Source: Laspinema olomoucense D3b (GTDB taxonomy: Bacteria > Cyanobacteriota > Cyanobacteriia > Cyanobacteriales > Laspinemataceae). Taken from it: a DNA stretch of 53,033 nt. Position numbers and translations under genes: made by a program. The stretch lies in contig NZ_JAMXFA010000044.1 of NCBI RefSeq assembly GCF_025370785.1, positions 1 to 53,033 on the forward strand, written 5' to 3'. How positions within the stretch are numbered: the stretch's first letter is position 1; every line of letters starts with the position of its first letter. Below the pieces are notes generated by a model, which saw only the letters and a list, made by a program, of their open reading frames with translations, was not told the origin of the DNA and did no database searches. This document shows positions 27,448-35,171 of this stretch, piece after piece.

Positions 27448-27624
27448 GCGATCGCCGCCACCATCCTCTAGTCGAGGCAGGGTTTCATGAGCTGGTTTAA
27501 ATACTAAATGCTTTGGAGGCACCAGATTGAGCGCAAATTGTCCAGGGCGATCGCCTTGTAAAGGATGGGGAAGACCTTCCTGAATCTCTGTCACATTAAT
27601 GGCTTCTATTAAATCAGCCAAACG
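27448..27624 (-). pseudogene. HigB-like toxin fragment
   Basis: In the frame open from 27711, residues 30-88 read RLADLIEAINVTEIQEGLPH, then GDRPGQFALNL, then LVFKPAHETLPRLEDGG. This matches the core of HigB/RelE-superfamily 'system killer' toxins as I recall them. The usual N-terminal 35 residues are replaced by unrelated sequence. The C-terminal strand after DGG-I-D is cut by the junction with the duplicated mntA segment. No antitoxin gene (higA) is adjacent. The single long frame is a fusion of two fragments, not one gene. Confidence 0.6.
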
Positions 27625-27810
27625 CGCGTACGGAAAAGGCTCTGTAGAACTCGCCGCTGACCCCTCACCTCCACAAAGGCTATGGCTGAAAATATGATAA
27701 AATACAATCAATTCATCTCAGATGAGGTATGAAAATATAGATTAACCACGATGGGGAGATTACGAGACAGACTGAAATTCGGCTCATTCTTGGCTAAATA
27801 TTGAAGTAAC

Positions 27811-27918
27811 TATAGCGGTTTTCCCAGCTCATAAACTCCGAAAAATCCCCCTAAATCCCCCTTGATAAGGGGGATTTTGACCCTTATAGCGTCCCTCCAT
27901 AGCTTGAAAAACGCTATA
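27811..27918. mobile_element. MITE-like element, about 108 bp
   Basis: Ends are TATAGCGGTTTTCCCAGCTC (27811-27830) and, read inward on the other strand, TATAGCGTTTTTCAAGCTAT (27918-27899): 16 of 20 bases match as terminal inverted repeats. Inside lies a perfect hairpin AAATCCCCC (27853-27861) / GGGGGATTT (27869-27877). It is too short for any protein. A clear target duplication is not visible, so the mobile nature is inferred. The flanking gap 27625-27997 holds no other feature I can support. Confidence 0.5.
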
Positions 27919-27997
27919 ACGTCATTCTTATCAAACGTTCAGGCCGTTATATATCCGGGTTAGAGAGCAAAATAAATTTACATTTAGAGAAAGATTA

Positions 27998-28174
27998 ATG
28001 CCTACGGCGGCCCACTTAAAAAGTTTATATCGTATCAGCTACTGGCTGACTTATGTTATGGTTCAGCCGATTCACTTGGTTTGCATTGATGAGCGTACAA
28101 GCAACCTGTATGTTTTGGCGGGGAATACGGACAACCTTGAATTCCAGATTACTCCACAAGGGCAGGTATTTTAA
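27998..28174 (+). CDS. DUF6888 family small protein
   Basis: 58 residues. The pattern MPTAAHLKSLYRISYWL, then RTSNLYVLAGNTDNLEFQI and a closing ITPQGQVF, fits the DUF6888 family of small cyanobacterial proteins. The function is unknown. The stop overlaps the next start by one base (TAATG at 28172-28176), so translation is coupled to the DUF6887 gene. AGAGAAAG lies 5-12 bases before the ATG. The pairing of the two families next to toxin-antitoxin remnants is suggestive but not proof of a related role. Confidence 0.7.
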   Translation: MPTAAHLKSLYRISYWLTYVMVQPIHLVCIDERTSNLYVLAGNTDNLEFQITPQGQVF

Positions 28175-28395
28175 TGAATCCAGTTAACTATGGGGCGATG
28201 TCTGATGGAGAATTAAAACAATATTTTCTCAGGCATCGGGAGGACAAGTTGGCGCTGAGAGCGTATTTGGATAGGCTCGCTGATCGCCCCCGTCATGTAA
28301 TCACAACTGTGGATGATCCAGATTTTGAGCGGAAACTTCAAGCATCAGTTATGCAGCAAATCCAAGCCACTGAAGGGAACGCTGAAGGGGATTAG
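28174..28395 (+). CDS. DUF6887 family small protein
   Basis: 73 residues. The N-terminus MNPVNYGAMSDGELKQYFL and the following HREDKLALRAYLDRL resemble DUF6887 proteins of cyanobacteria. It is charged, soluble and without known motifs. Its start overlaps the DUF6888 stop by one base. The pair forms a two-gene unit with an AGAAACC-type repeat after it. No function can be assigned. Confidence 0.75.
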   Translation: MNPVNYGAMSDGELKQYFLRHREDKLALRAYLDRLADRPRHVITTVDDPDFERKLQASVMQQIQATEGNAEGD

Positions 28396-28408
28396 ATTGC
28401 TCAAAACA

Positions 28409-28473
28409 AGAAACCGGGTTTCTGTCCAAAATGTGAGAACTTGCCCCAGTTTTAGTGAATAAGCCCGGTTTCT
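28409..28473. repeat. Third copy of the AGAAACCGGGTTTCT repeat unit
   Basis: AGAAACCGGGTTTCT (28409-28423) and a second half AAGCCCGGTTTCTA (28460-28473) enclose a diverged middle. The layout matches the tandem pair at 20698-20844, 7.5 kb away. It lies right after the DUF6887 stop. Confidence 0.75.
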
Positions 28474-28543
28474 AATCGATGAAATGACAGCCTAAAATAC
28501 CTGTTTCACTTATTGCTAATTATCCTGAAAATTAACCATCAGT

Positions 28544-29833
28544 TTATCTCGCTCTCCCCCAAGGAATGGTCGGGTCTGCTGCAAGTTCTACGGCGACGGA
28601 AAAGGCTCCGTAGCGGTTGAGATGACTGGGGTCGGCAAAGTAATTATCCTGGGTGGGCCAGAGTTGTCCGAGGTCGCGGAAGATAAAGCCTCGTTGAGTG
28701 GCCATGCGTTGCATTTGAGTCCGGAATTGTTGTTCGGAAGAACTTCTCACTGGGTCGAGATAATCGCTGTTTAAGGGGAGATTAACGATAACTAGGGGGA
28801 TTTGTTGGCTGTTGGTGAATTGCGCGATCGCCTCTAATGCTCTCGTCTGTGGTCCCTGCAAGCTAAATGCTGCATAATCTCCATCATATTGTCCCGGTAC
28901 TCGCGGATGTTTCTGATAGTAAGTCTCGGGATTATAGCGATCGCTCACGGGCACGAACCCCCTGGATTGCATTTGGTTGGGGGTCTGCTGGGCGATCAGG
29001 GCTTCGATTCTCGGGAGTGGGGGTCTCCCAGTTCCCGGGGTGGGTGCAGTGGGTCTTTGGTTATTGCGACTATCTGCCGGGTCCCTTCGTCGCATCCACA
29101 TTGCCTGTTGCGCCTCGTCGTTGTAGGTGGCGGCAATTTCTTCTCGGACCTGACTAAACCAGACATTCATGGCTTGATAGGTGGTGGCAAGCGCTTCTCG
29201 GGGGTCATCATTGGTGGTGAGTGGGGGCAAGGGGTCGGTGTTAGGAGAATCTGCTGGGACCACACTTTGCCGACGTCTCGCCGGTCCGGTTCTGGTGGGG
29301 GTGGATGAACCAGGGGTTTGCAGGGGACGCACGCCACTGGAGAGGAGGCGATATCCTTCGGATTCAACTATCGCTTGATAGGTGCGATCGGGACGACCAT
29401 TATTAAAAGCTCTCACGCCATCTGCCCAAATAATCAGTTTGGGAAGTTGAGCTGGGGTCAAGATTCTCCGTAATAAGAGGTCAATGACTTGGGCGGTGGC
29501 CCCATTGATGCTAAAGTTATAAATTCTCAGTCCCGGATGTCCGTAATGGGCTAAGGCGAGTTCTAAGGCGAGGGGGTCTACCCCTTGTAATGCTCTGGAA
29601 CTGCCGACGATTAAGATATCGGGAGGTCCGGATTGGTTCAACTGCTGCTGATAGCGGATCAGTTGTTCGTCGAGTCGCTGACTATTAAAGGAGGGGAAGG
29701 GCTGGGACTGGGAGCTTCGGGCGTTGACGACCCCCTGAGCGATCGCCGGATGAATCCACAGGGTTTGAGTTACTGCTGGGAGTGCGATCGCCAGGGATAA
29801 CAGTCTCAAAGTCACAAACGCGCGTTTTTTCAT
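28544..29833 (-). CDS. Exported SGNH/GDSL-like hydrolase family protein
   Basis: 429 residues with a signal peptide (KKRAFVTLRLLSLAIALPAV, cleavage near AIAQ at 30-33). The nucleophile motif is ILIVGSSRALQGVDP with S78. A later SINGATA may supply the oxyanion residue. A C-terminal DPSHLNRYG gives the D401-x2-H404 dyad. This is the order of an SGNH hydrolase of the AlgJ/DUF1574-like type. The middle, about residues 175-285, contains two Pro/Arg-rich low-complexity insertions. The substrate is unknown; exported relatives often deacetylate or acetylate surface polysaccharides. The ATG at 29833 is the natural start. Confidence 0.75.
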   Translation of the reverse strand: MKKRAFVTLRLLSLAIALPAVTQTLWIHPAIAQGVVNARSSQSQPFPSFNSQRLDEQLIRYQQQLNQSGPPDILIVGSSRALQGVDPLALELALAHYGHPGLRIYNFSINGATAQVIDLLLRRILTPAQLPKLIIWADGVRAFNNGRPDRTYQAIVESEGYRLLSSGVRPLQTPGSSTPTRTGPARRRQSVVPADSPNTDPLPPLTTNDDPREALATTYQAMNVWFSQVREEIAATYNDEAQQAMWMRRRDPADSRNNQRPTAPTPGTGRPPLPRIEALIAQQTPNQMQSRGFVPVSDRYNPETYYQKHPRVPGQYDGDYAAFSLQGPQTRALEAIAQFTNSQQIPLVIVNLPLNSDYLDPVRSSSEQQFRTQMQRMATQRGFIFRDLGQLWPTQDNYFADPSHLNRYGAFSVAVELAADPTIPWGRAR

Positions 29834-30166
29834 ATAGCTAATTTGTTATGGGGGCGAGTCATTACGGGGAACAAGGCAATCCTTTTCAACAGTTTAGCCA
29901 GTTGGTGATCCCTCTTTACTTCTCTGCCTCGGACGGTTCTTTGAGCGGTTGAGGTTTCCGGGTCCCTTGAGCGATCGCCCTTCTCCGGCTGCTGCTGCGA
30001 TCCGGGAAATCATTTTAGCTCACATCACGCATCGCTGCTGTTACAATTCATGCAGGCTCCCAGCCCCGGAACCCCGATGACCCAGGAGAGTGACTGGGTT
30101 GGGATGTAGCCCCGAAAAAGGGGACCCCACAATCCCCGTAAAAAACTTTGGAAAATTTTGCAAATC
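29834..30166. other. Gene-free region ahead of the tandem RNA cassettes
   Basis: No gene seen. It should contain the promoter of the minus-strand SGNH gene. From about 30060 it turns into the first copy of the cassette described below, with a CCCC-GAAAAA-GGGG hairpin near 30110 and GGGGACCCCA at 30120. Confidence 0.4.
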
Positions 30167-30183
30167 TTCACAAGATTTTCACA
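30167..30183 (+). promoter_or_regulatory. Direct repeat TTCACA-N5-TTCACA upstream of RNA cassette 1
   Basis: TTCACA (30167-30172) and TTCACA (30178-30183) repeat with an 11-base period, one helical turn. This is the form of site bound by OmpR/PhoB-family response regulators. Promoter-like TTATCT (30192-30197) and TCTAAA (30215-30220) follow with a 17-base spacer. The same layout recurs in cassettes 2 and 3. Confidence 0.55.
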
Positions 30184-30226
30184 GCTCTCGATTATCTTGA
30201 TAATCAGCTAAGGTTCTAAACCTGTT

Positions 30227-30361
30227 CGTAACTTCTTTCAAAGCCCTTTTAAAACCCGCTGGCTGCATTGATGCCTTTTACAATCGTTTCTTGTATAAGG
30301 ACTCAGCCAGTTTATAAAAATATCAAATAACCAGGCCCATGAGGGCCTGGTTATATTTTTT
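30227..30361 (+). ncRNA. Tandem structured small RNA, copy 1
   Basis: Predicted RNA of about 135 nt; the 5' end is inferred from the promoter-like sequence. Stem CTGGCTG (30259-30265) / CAGCCAG (30304-30310) encloses a loop with a smaller TACAA/TTGTA hairpin. It ends in a perfect 12-bp terminator hairpin. The segment TTTCAAAGCCCTTTTAAAAC before the stem is shared with copy 2. No conserved reading frame. I do not recognise a named RNA family. Confidence 0.6.
30327..30361 (+). terminator. Terminator of RNA copy 1
   Basis: ATAACCAGGCCC (30327-30338) pairs perfectly with GGGCCTGGTTAT (30343-30354), and ATTTTTT follows. A strong plus-strand intrinsic terminator. Confidence 0.85.
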
Positions 30362-30462
30362 GAGCTAATTTTAGCCCGTGGATACTCCATGAGGCGGAAA
30401 TGAGAGGCCCTCCTCATGGGGACTCATACCCCTCAAAAAATTTTTAGAAAATTCCTCCACTC

Positions 30463-30479
30463 TTCATAAGATATTCACA
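30463..30479 (+). promoter_or_regulatory. Direct repeat TTCATA-N5-TTCACA upstream of RNA cassette 2
   Basis: TTCATA (30463-30468) and TTCACA (30474-30479), 11-base period. The conserved GGTT that precedes the -10-like region starts 34 bases after the second TTCACA begins, exactly as in cassettes 1 and 3. The -35-like hexamer is weaker here (ATATAG). Confidence 0.5.
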
Positions 30480-30522
30480 TTTCTTAAATATAGTAAGAAT
30501 TAATAAAGGTTTTAACTTTTTT

Positions 30523-30654
30523 TTTACTCATTTCAAAGCTCTTTTAAACACCACTGGCTGACATTTTGTCTTGCCCCCTCCTGGTTGTATTGAATAACCG
30601 TCAGCCGGTCTATAACATTCTCCCAGCTCCCCCCGGAGCTGGGTGTATTATTTT
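30523..30654 (+). ncRNA. Tandem structured small RNA, copy 2
   Basis: Predicted RNA of about 132 nt. Stem ACTGGCTGAC (30553-30562) pairs with GTCAGCCGGT (30600-30609), 10 bp including one G-U. The 5' part ATTTCAAAGCTCTTTTAAAC matches copy 1. Terminator at the 3' end. The loop sequence is different from copies 1 and 3. Confidence 0.6.
30622..30654 (+). terminator. Terminator of RNA copy 2
   Basis: CCCAGCTCC (30622-30630) / GGAGCTGGG (30635-30643) with a CCCC loop, followed by TGTATTATTTT. Its sequence is unrelated to that of copy 1 although the position is equivalent. Confidence 0.8.
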
Positions 30655-30798
30655 GGAGGGGCATCCCGGTATAGGGACCTTTAATTCGATTTTTTTTGGG
30701 ATGGAACCCTTTATTTTAAGGGGATTGCCCCCAGAGGTGGGGACTGAGGTTTGGAGGCCCGAACCCCCCAAAAAATTTTTTTCCAAGTTAGGAAAATC

Positions 30799-30815
30799 TT
30801 CATCAGATATTCACA
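30799..30815 (+). promoter_or_regulatory. Direct repeat TTCATC-N5-TTCACA upstream of RNA cassette 3
   Basis: TTCATC (30799-30804) and TTCACA (30810-30815), 11-base period. TTATCT (30824-30829) and TATAAA (30847-30852) follow with a 17-base spacer, the best promoter match of the three. Confidence 0.55.
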
Positions 30816-30858
30816 TTGGTTGCTTATCTTGTAAACCAGCAACGGTTATAAACTTTTT

Positions 30859-30990
30859 TTGACGGCTTTTAATAGAGTTTTAAAAACCGCTAACTGGCTC
30901 TCGATGCCCCAAGCCCTCGATTGTTTTTAATAACCGCCAGTTAGCTGATAAAAGAAGCCCAGATGCTTAAGCGTCTGGGCTTCTGATTTG
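30859..30990 (+). ncRNA. Tandem structured small RNA, copy 3
   Basis: Predicted RNA of about 130 nt. Stem GCTAACTGGC (30889-30898) pairs perfectly with GCCAGTTAGC (30936-30945). The base pairs differ from those of copies 1 and 2 but the helix is kept, which is compensatory change. The loop contains a TCGA...TCGA pair. The shared TTTTAAAAACCGC precedes the stem. Confidence 0.6.
30953..30984. terminator. Terminator of RNA copy 3, possibly shared with the convergent gene
   Basis: AGAAGCCCAGA (30953-30963) pairs with TCTGGGCTTCT (30974-30984); the loop contains the palindrome GCTTAAGC. The T-tract is poor on the plus strand. It lies 15 bases beyond the stop of the minus-strand fructosamine kinase gene, so it may serve both directions. 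Confidence 0.65.
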
Positions 30991-30999
30991 GGGGATAAG

Positions 31000-31866
31000 T
31001 TAATGCAATAGGGTGGCGATCGCCCGGTTTGCTTGGGACCCATACCCGCCGCCAAATAAATTAAAATGATTCAGGATGTGATACAGGTTATAAAGGGTTT
31101 TGCGCTGTTCATATCCCCCAGGCAAGGGCCAAACTTCGTTGTATCCTTGATAGAAAGCCGAGGAAAATCCTCCAAATAATTCGGTCATGGCAATATCAAC
31201 TTCCCGATCGCCATAATAGGTGGCGGGGTCATAAATAGTGGGTTCCCCCGCTTGGGTCACTCCGGCATTGCCTCCCCATAAATCTCCGTGGACGAGGGAG
31301 GGTTGGGGGGTATGATTTGCTAATAATTGAGGAATCGCATCCAGGAGGCGATCGCCTTCGGGAAACTGCCCCCCTTTTCGCCGCGCCAGTTGCAGTTGAA
31401 ACCTGATGCGATGTTCCACCCAAAACTCAGTCCAATCAGTGGTCCAAGTATTGATTTGTGGGGTGGAACCAATGGTATTATTTCGACCCCAGCCAAATTT
31501 GCGTGAACCGGAATGTTGATGCAAAGCAGCCAGTTTGCGCCCCATTTCTCGGGAGACTTGGGCATCCGCGCGAGAAGCCAACTCCAGCCACTCTAAAACA
31601 ATATAGGCCGAATCATCGGCAATGCCGGTACAGATGGGTTTGGGGACCCGAATGGTGTGGGTGTCCCACATTTCCTGTAATCCCAATGCCTCCGCCTCAA
31701 ACATCGGCAGATCCACAGCGCGATTCAGCTTGACAAAGTAGGTGCGACTGCCCCCAGTGAGGCGATACCCTTGATTGATGCAACCCCCGCCCACAGAACG
31801 GCGATCGCCCAGGGCAAATTTCTCGTTGGTTACCTCAGTAATCTGTTTAGCAATGTGCTCCCACAT
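31000..31866 (-). CDS. Fructosamine kinase family protein
   Basis: 288 residues of the FN3K family, which phosphorylates ketosamines on glycated proteins so that they break down (protein deglycation). Segments seen: a Gly-rich nucleotide loop (GGGCINQGYRL), a Lys in TYFVKLN, the catalytic loop HGDLWGGN, and metal-binding IYDPATYYGDREVD. The family Trp-Gly motif (KFGWGRNNTIGSTPQ) is intact. Length is normal. It could also be classed as a bacterial ribulosamine/erythrulosamine kinase. It is convergent with the tandem RNA cassettes and has no operon partner. Confidence 0.92.
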   Translation of the reverse strand: MWEHIAKQITEVTNEKFALGDRRSVGGGCINQGYRLTGGSRTYFVKLNRAVDLPMFEAEALGLQEMWDTHTIRVPKPICTGIADDSAYIVLEWLELASRADAQVSREMGRKLAALHQHSGSRKFGWGRNNTIGSTPQINTWTTDWTEFWVEHRIRFQLQLARRKGGQFPEGDRLLDAIPQLLANHTPQPSLVHGDLWGGNAGVTQAGEPTIYDPATYYGDREVDIAMTELFGGFSSAFYQGYNEVWPLPGGYEQRKTLYNLYHILNHFNLFGGGYGSQANRAIATLLH

Positions 31867-32034
31867 GATTCATTCCTTCAGCATCCCTGATTGTTCTTAA
31901 ATTTGGTTTTTAAAGACCTATTCTAAATTAGCCCACTCACCGAAGGACCCCACCCAACCCTCCCCAAGACACAGGGAAGGGCTAGATTAACTTAAACCCA
32001 TAAATCATCAGGTTTACAGGGGGTTGTGGGGGGT

Positions 32035-33120
32035 TTATCCCGCTAATGCTTGAAGTAAAGCATCACCCATTTGGCGACATCCCACCAGTTTCATGCCTTC
32101 GGACATGATATCTCCCGTGCGATATCCGGCATCAAGGACTTGGAGAACGGCTTGTTCAATTTTGATTGCTGCTTCCGGTTGATCTAACCCATAGCGCAAC
32201 ATCATGGCTGCACTTAAGACTTGGGCGATCGGATTGGCTTTATCCTGTCCGGCAATATCTGGGGCCGAACCGTGGACGGGTTCAAATAAACCAGGACCCG
32301 ACGAACCTAAACTGGCAGAAGGCAGCATTCCAATACTGCCCGTTAGCATGGCAGCAGCATCGGAGAGAATATCTCCAAACAGGTTGCCCGTGACAATGGT
32401 ATCGAATTGTTTGGGCCAGCGGACTAATTGCATGGCAGCGTTATCCACATACAGGTGAGAGAGTTCTATATCGCTGTATTCTGCGGCGAGTTGAGTGATG
32501 CGATCGCGCCAGAGTTGGGAGACATCCAGGACGTTTGCCTTATCCACGGAACATAATTTACCCTGGCGTTTACGGGCAGTCTCGAAGGCAACGCGCCCAA
32601 TTCGGTCGATTTCTGATTCCGTATAGGCCATTGTATTGACGCCGCGTTTTTCTCCGGTTTCTGTCTCGAAAATGCCTTTCGGTTGACCGAAGTAAATGCC
32701 GCCGGTGAGTTCTCGGACCACCATGATATCAACGCCTTCGACCACTTCCCGCTTGAGACTAGAGGCATCCACCAGTTGCGGTAAAATGGTCGCGGGTCGT
32801 AAGTTGGCAAAGAGATTTAAACCGGCACGCAGTCCCAGTAAGCCGGTTTCTGGTCGTTGGTGGCGGGGGAGGTTGTCCCATTTGTAGCCGCCGATCGCCG
32901 CGAGGAGGACGGCATCGCTATCTTGGCATTGTTTGAGGGTTTCCGAAGGCAGGGGTTCTCCGGTGGCATCAATGGCAGATCCGCCGATCGCCGCTTCGGT
33001 GAAGGTAAAACTCAAGTCGAGTTGCTGTCCGACGAGGTTTAAGACATCTACCGCGATCGCCATAATTTCAGGGCCGATGCCGTCGCCGGGAAGAAGAGTT
33101 ATGCGGTAGTTTTGGGTCAT
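32035..33120 (-). CDS. leuB: 3-isopropylmalate dehydrogenase
   Basis: 361 residues. Oxidative decarboxylation of 3-isopropylmalate in leucine synthesis, NAD-dependent. Diagnostic segments: [16 protein letters not shown] at the N-terminus, substrate Arg-rich [28 protein letters not shown], and the NAD loop [16 protein letters not shown]. The frame is open to 33228, but ATG 33120 (MTQNYRI) matches the family start. The 36 extra residues are not LeuB-like. It stands alone; other leu genes are not in this window. Confidence 0.96.
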   Translation of the reverse strand: MTQNYRITLLPGDGIGPEIMAIAVDVLNLVGQQLDLSFTFTEAAIGGSAIDATGEPLPSETLKQCQDSDAVLLAAIGGYKWDNLPRHQRPETGLLGLRAGLNLFANLRPATILPQLVDASSLKREVVEGVDIMVVRELTGGIYFGQPKGIFETETGEKRGVNTMAYTESEIDRIGRVAFETARKRQGKLCSVDKANVLDVSQLWRDRITQLAAEYSDIELSHLYVDNAAMQLVRWPKQFDTIVTGNLFGDILSDAAAMLTGSIGMLPSASLGSSGPGLFEPVHGSAPDIAGQDKANPIAQVLSAAMMLRYGLDQPEAAIKIEQAVLQVLDAGYRTGDIMSEGMKLVGCRQMGDALLQALAG

Positions 33121-33312
33121 AGTTATGTTTTCAACCAGTGCTTGCAAATGATTAATCATATCCAAAAACTGCACCATTTGAGACCGGATGGAAAACATCT
33201 CCATAGGGGGCGATCGCAGCTTATTCACCAGTCTAATTTCTACCGGAGTCTTTTCCTCCTAAACTCAAGGGAGCATCTCAGGTTTTGTTTAGGTTAATTA
33301 TTTGGATTTAAG

Positions 33313-34050
33313 ATGACGATTTTCAGGTTTCGCCAAAAAGCAGCGCAATTAGTTCAGTTTGGAAAGAAGCAATTTAATTTTCAATCCTTTTTTTCCCTTC
33401 TCTCCCCTGGACTGGTTCAGCAAATTTTACTATTTTTGCTGTCAATGGGAGCATTTGGGTATATTACCAATGGGGTGCTAAACCTAGAGACTAGGGATTT
33501 GGATTTAAACATCATGCTCGCCATTCAAAAAACTCATACTCCCCTTCTCGACATACCGATGAGAATCTTTTCTCATCTAGGCGGACCTATTGTTTTAATT
33601 GGGATTTCTGTGGGATTAGCGGTAAAGTTTTGGCTGCGCCGACAACGGATTGAATTGTTTGGATTGTTGGTAGCAGCCGGAGGCGGAAGTCTGGTCAATC
33701 TGTTGATTAAAGCCGGTTTCAATCGGGTTCGACCCCTGCTGTGGGTGCCGCTGCTGCATGATCACCTGAATACCTCCAGCTATCCGAGTGGTCATGTGAC
33801 CAATGCGTTAGTGATTTATGGGTTTTGTGGCTATTTGTTAGGCCGATATTTTCCCCGATGGCGGTGGTTAATTTATCTGGGAACCCTGCTGCTCGTATTG
33901 GCGATCGGTTGGAGTCGAATGTATGCCGGTTTGCATTGGCCCACGGATGTTTTAGCCGGATATGCCACGGGTTTTGCTTGGCTGAATGTCTCAATTCTCA
34001 GCTTTCAAATTTGCAAACGTCGAGAGAAAATGCGGCGCGAACAGGTTTAA
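33313..34050 (+). CDS. PAP2 family membrane phosphatase
   Basis: 245 residues, about five or six membrane helices. All three phosphatase signatures are present in order: K-x6-RP (KAGFNRVRP), PSGH (YPSGHVTN) and SR-x5-H-x3-D (SRMYAGLHWPTD). Such enzymes remove phosphate from lipid substrates such as phosphatidate or undecaprenyl diphosphate, with the active site on the outer membrane face. The exact lipid is unknown. The gene is divergent from leuB. Confidence 0.9.
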   Translation: MTIFRFRQKAAQLVQFGKKQFNFQSFFSLLSPGLVQQILLFLLSMGAFGYITNGVLNLETRDLDLNIMLAIQKTHTPLLDIPMRIFSHLGGPIVLIGISVGLAVKFWLRRQRIELFGLLVAAGGGSLVNLLIKAGFNRVRPLLWVPLLHDHLNTSSYPSGHVTNALVIYGFCGYLLGRYFPRWRWLIYLGTLLLVLAIGWSRMYAGLHWPTDVLAGYATGFAWLNVSILSFQICKRREKMRREQV

Positions 34051-34140
34051 ATTTTTGGGTTTTTCTGAAGAAAATGGCTTTTAAGTTTTTTCTTTAGTGC
34101 CAGATAAAACGCTGAAAAATAGTTAAGTAAGGAACAAAAA

Positions 34141-34947
34141 ATGACGACTTTACACACTTATGCTCCCCCGGTTAGCCAACTTTTGACTTATGGGGAGGTT
34201 TTAAAGTATGACTTCAAAAACAGTACACTTTATCTCGAAAAATTTGGATTTACAGCAGAACACATTCCCGAATTAATTCGGATGGTAAGTGATGAGGAAT
34301 TAAACAAGGCAGATTCTGAAAGTCTGGAAGTTTGGGGACCGATTCATGCTTGGCGATCGCTGGGAGAACTCCGGAATGAAGCGGCGATTCATCCCTTGCT
34401 CTCCTTGGTTACCCTATTAGATGAAGACGATTGGTTTATAGACGAATTCCCTCACGTTTTGGCCCAAATTGGCCCAGTCGCAATTCCAGCTTTGAGAGAT
34501 TATTTAGCCAATCCTGATTATAATGCCTCCGCCCGATCCTCTGCCGCCAATTCTCTGGAAGCGATAGCGACTCAGCATCCAGAAGTCCGGGACGAATGTG
34601 TAAGAATTTTAACCGAAAGATTGGCCTATTCGGATCCCGAGTCTCAAATTTTAAACGGTTTTATTGTTTTCAGTTTAGTTGGATTAAAAGCAGTGGAAGC
34701 AGCTTCGGAAATTGAGGCAGCATTTGCAGGCGATCGCATTAATAAAGATTGGTGCGACAATTGGGAACTCGTCCAGGTGGCGTTGGGGTTAAAAGAACCC
34801 AAGAAGAAACTGAAAAACCCCGATGGGATTTTAGCCTTGCTTGAAGAACATCACAAAAAACGTTCTAAACCCCAAGTCGCCTCTGGGTTTGGGTCCGCTG
34901 AAACTCAGAAGAAATCTGGAAATAAAAAGAATAAAAAGCGCAAATAA
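34141..34947 (+). CDS. DUF1186 / HEAT-like repeat protein
   Basis: 268 residues. The first half matches DUF1186-type proteins: IPELIRMVSDEELNK, PIHAWRSLGELRNEAAIHPL, then HEAT-like helices (AIPALRDYLANPDYNASARS). The C-terminal 30 residues are Lys-rich and disordered, ending in KNKKRK. Function unknown; HEAT-like repeats normally mediate protein contacts and the basic tail might bind nucleic acid. AAGGAAC lies 7-13 bases before the ATG. It follows the PAP2 gene by 90 bases on the same strand, so co-transcription is possible. Confidence 0.75.
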   Translation: MTTLHTYAPPVSQLLTYGEVLKYDFKNSTLYLEKFGFTAEHIPELIRMVSDEELNKADSESLEVWGPIHAWRSLGELRNEAAIHPLLSLVTLLDEDDWFIDEFPHVLAQIGPVAIPALRDYLANPDYNASARSSAANSLEAIATQHPEVRDECVRILTERLAYSDPESQILNGFIVFSLVGLKAVEAASEIEAAFAGDRINKDWCDNWELVQVALGLKEPKKKLKNPDGILALLEEHHKKRSKPQVASGFGSAETQKKSGNKKNKKRK

Positions 34948-35171
34948 ACCACAACAATCTCATATTTTATTGCAGTCTGAAGGCTAAAATAAAGGGCAGA
35001 CGGTAGTTATTGTTTACAGGATTTACCTTCACAATCTCACCGGAGTAGGCAAAAGACTGAGGCAAAGGTTAGGATAGACAGAATAGAGGTAGATAACTTA
35101 GGGGCGGTAATCCATCCCTGAGTTTTCTGCCTACCTGTTACTTTTCCCAATTTTGTCCTCCAAATAATTTT

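Noticed and set aside
27316-27711. 131-codon minus-strand frame taken as one gene
   Set aside because: It is a composite: a HigB-like fragment, a junction, and the first codons of a duplicated mntA ending at a nonsense codon.
28867-29378. Several plus-strand frames opposite the SGNH gene
   Set aside because: They are antisense shadows of a GC-rich, Pro-rich coding region. The minus frame has a signal peptide and catalytic motifs.
30566-30862. 98-codon plus-strand frame in the tandem RNA region
   Set aside because: It runs through the copy 2 stem, terminator hairpin and the next cassette's promoter. It has no family features and is not preserved in the other two cassettes.
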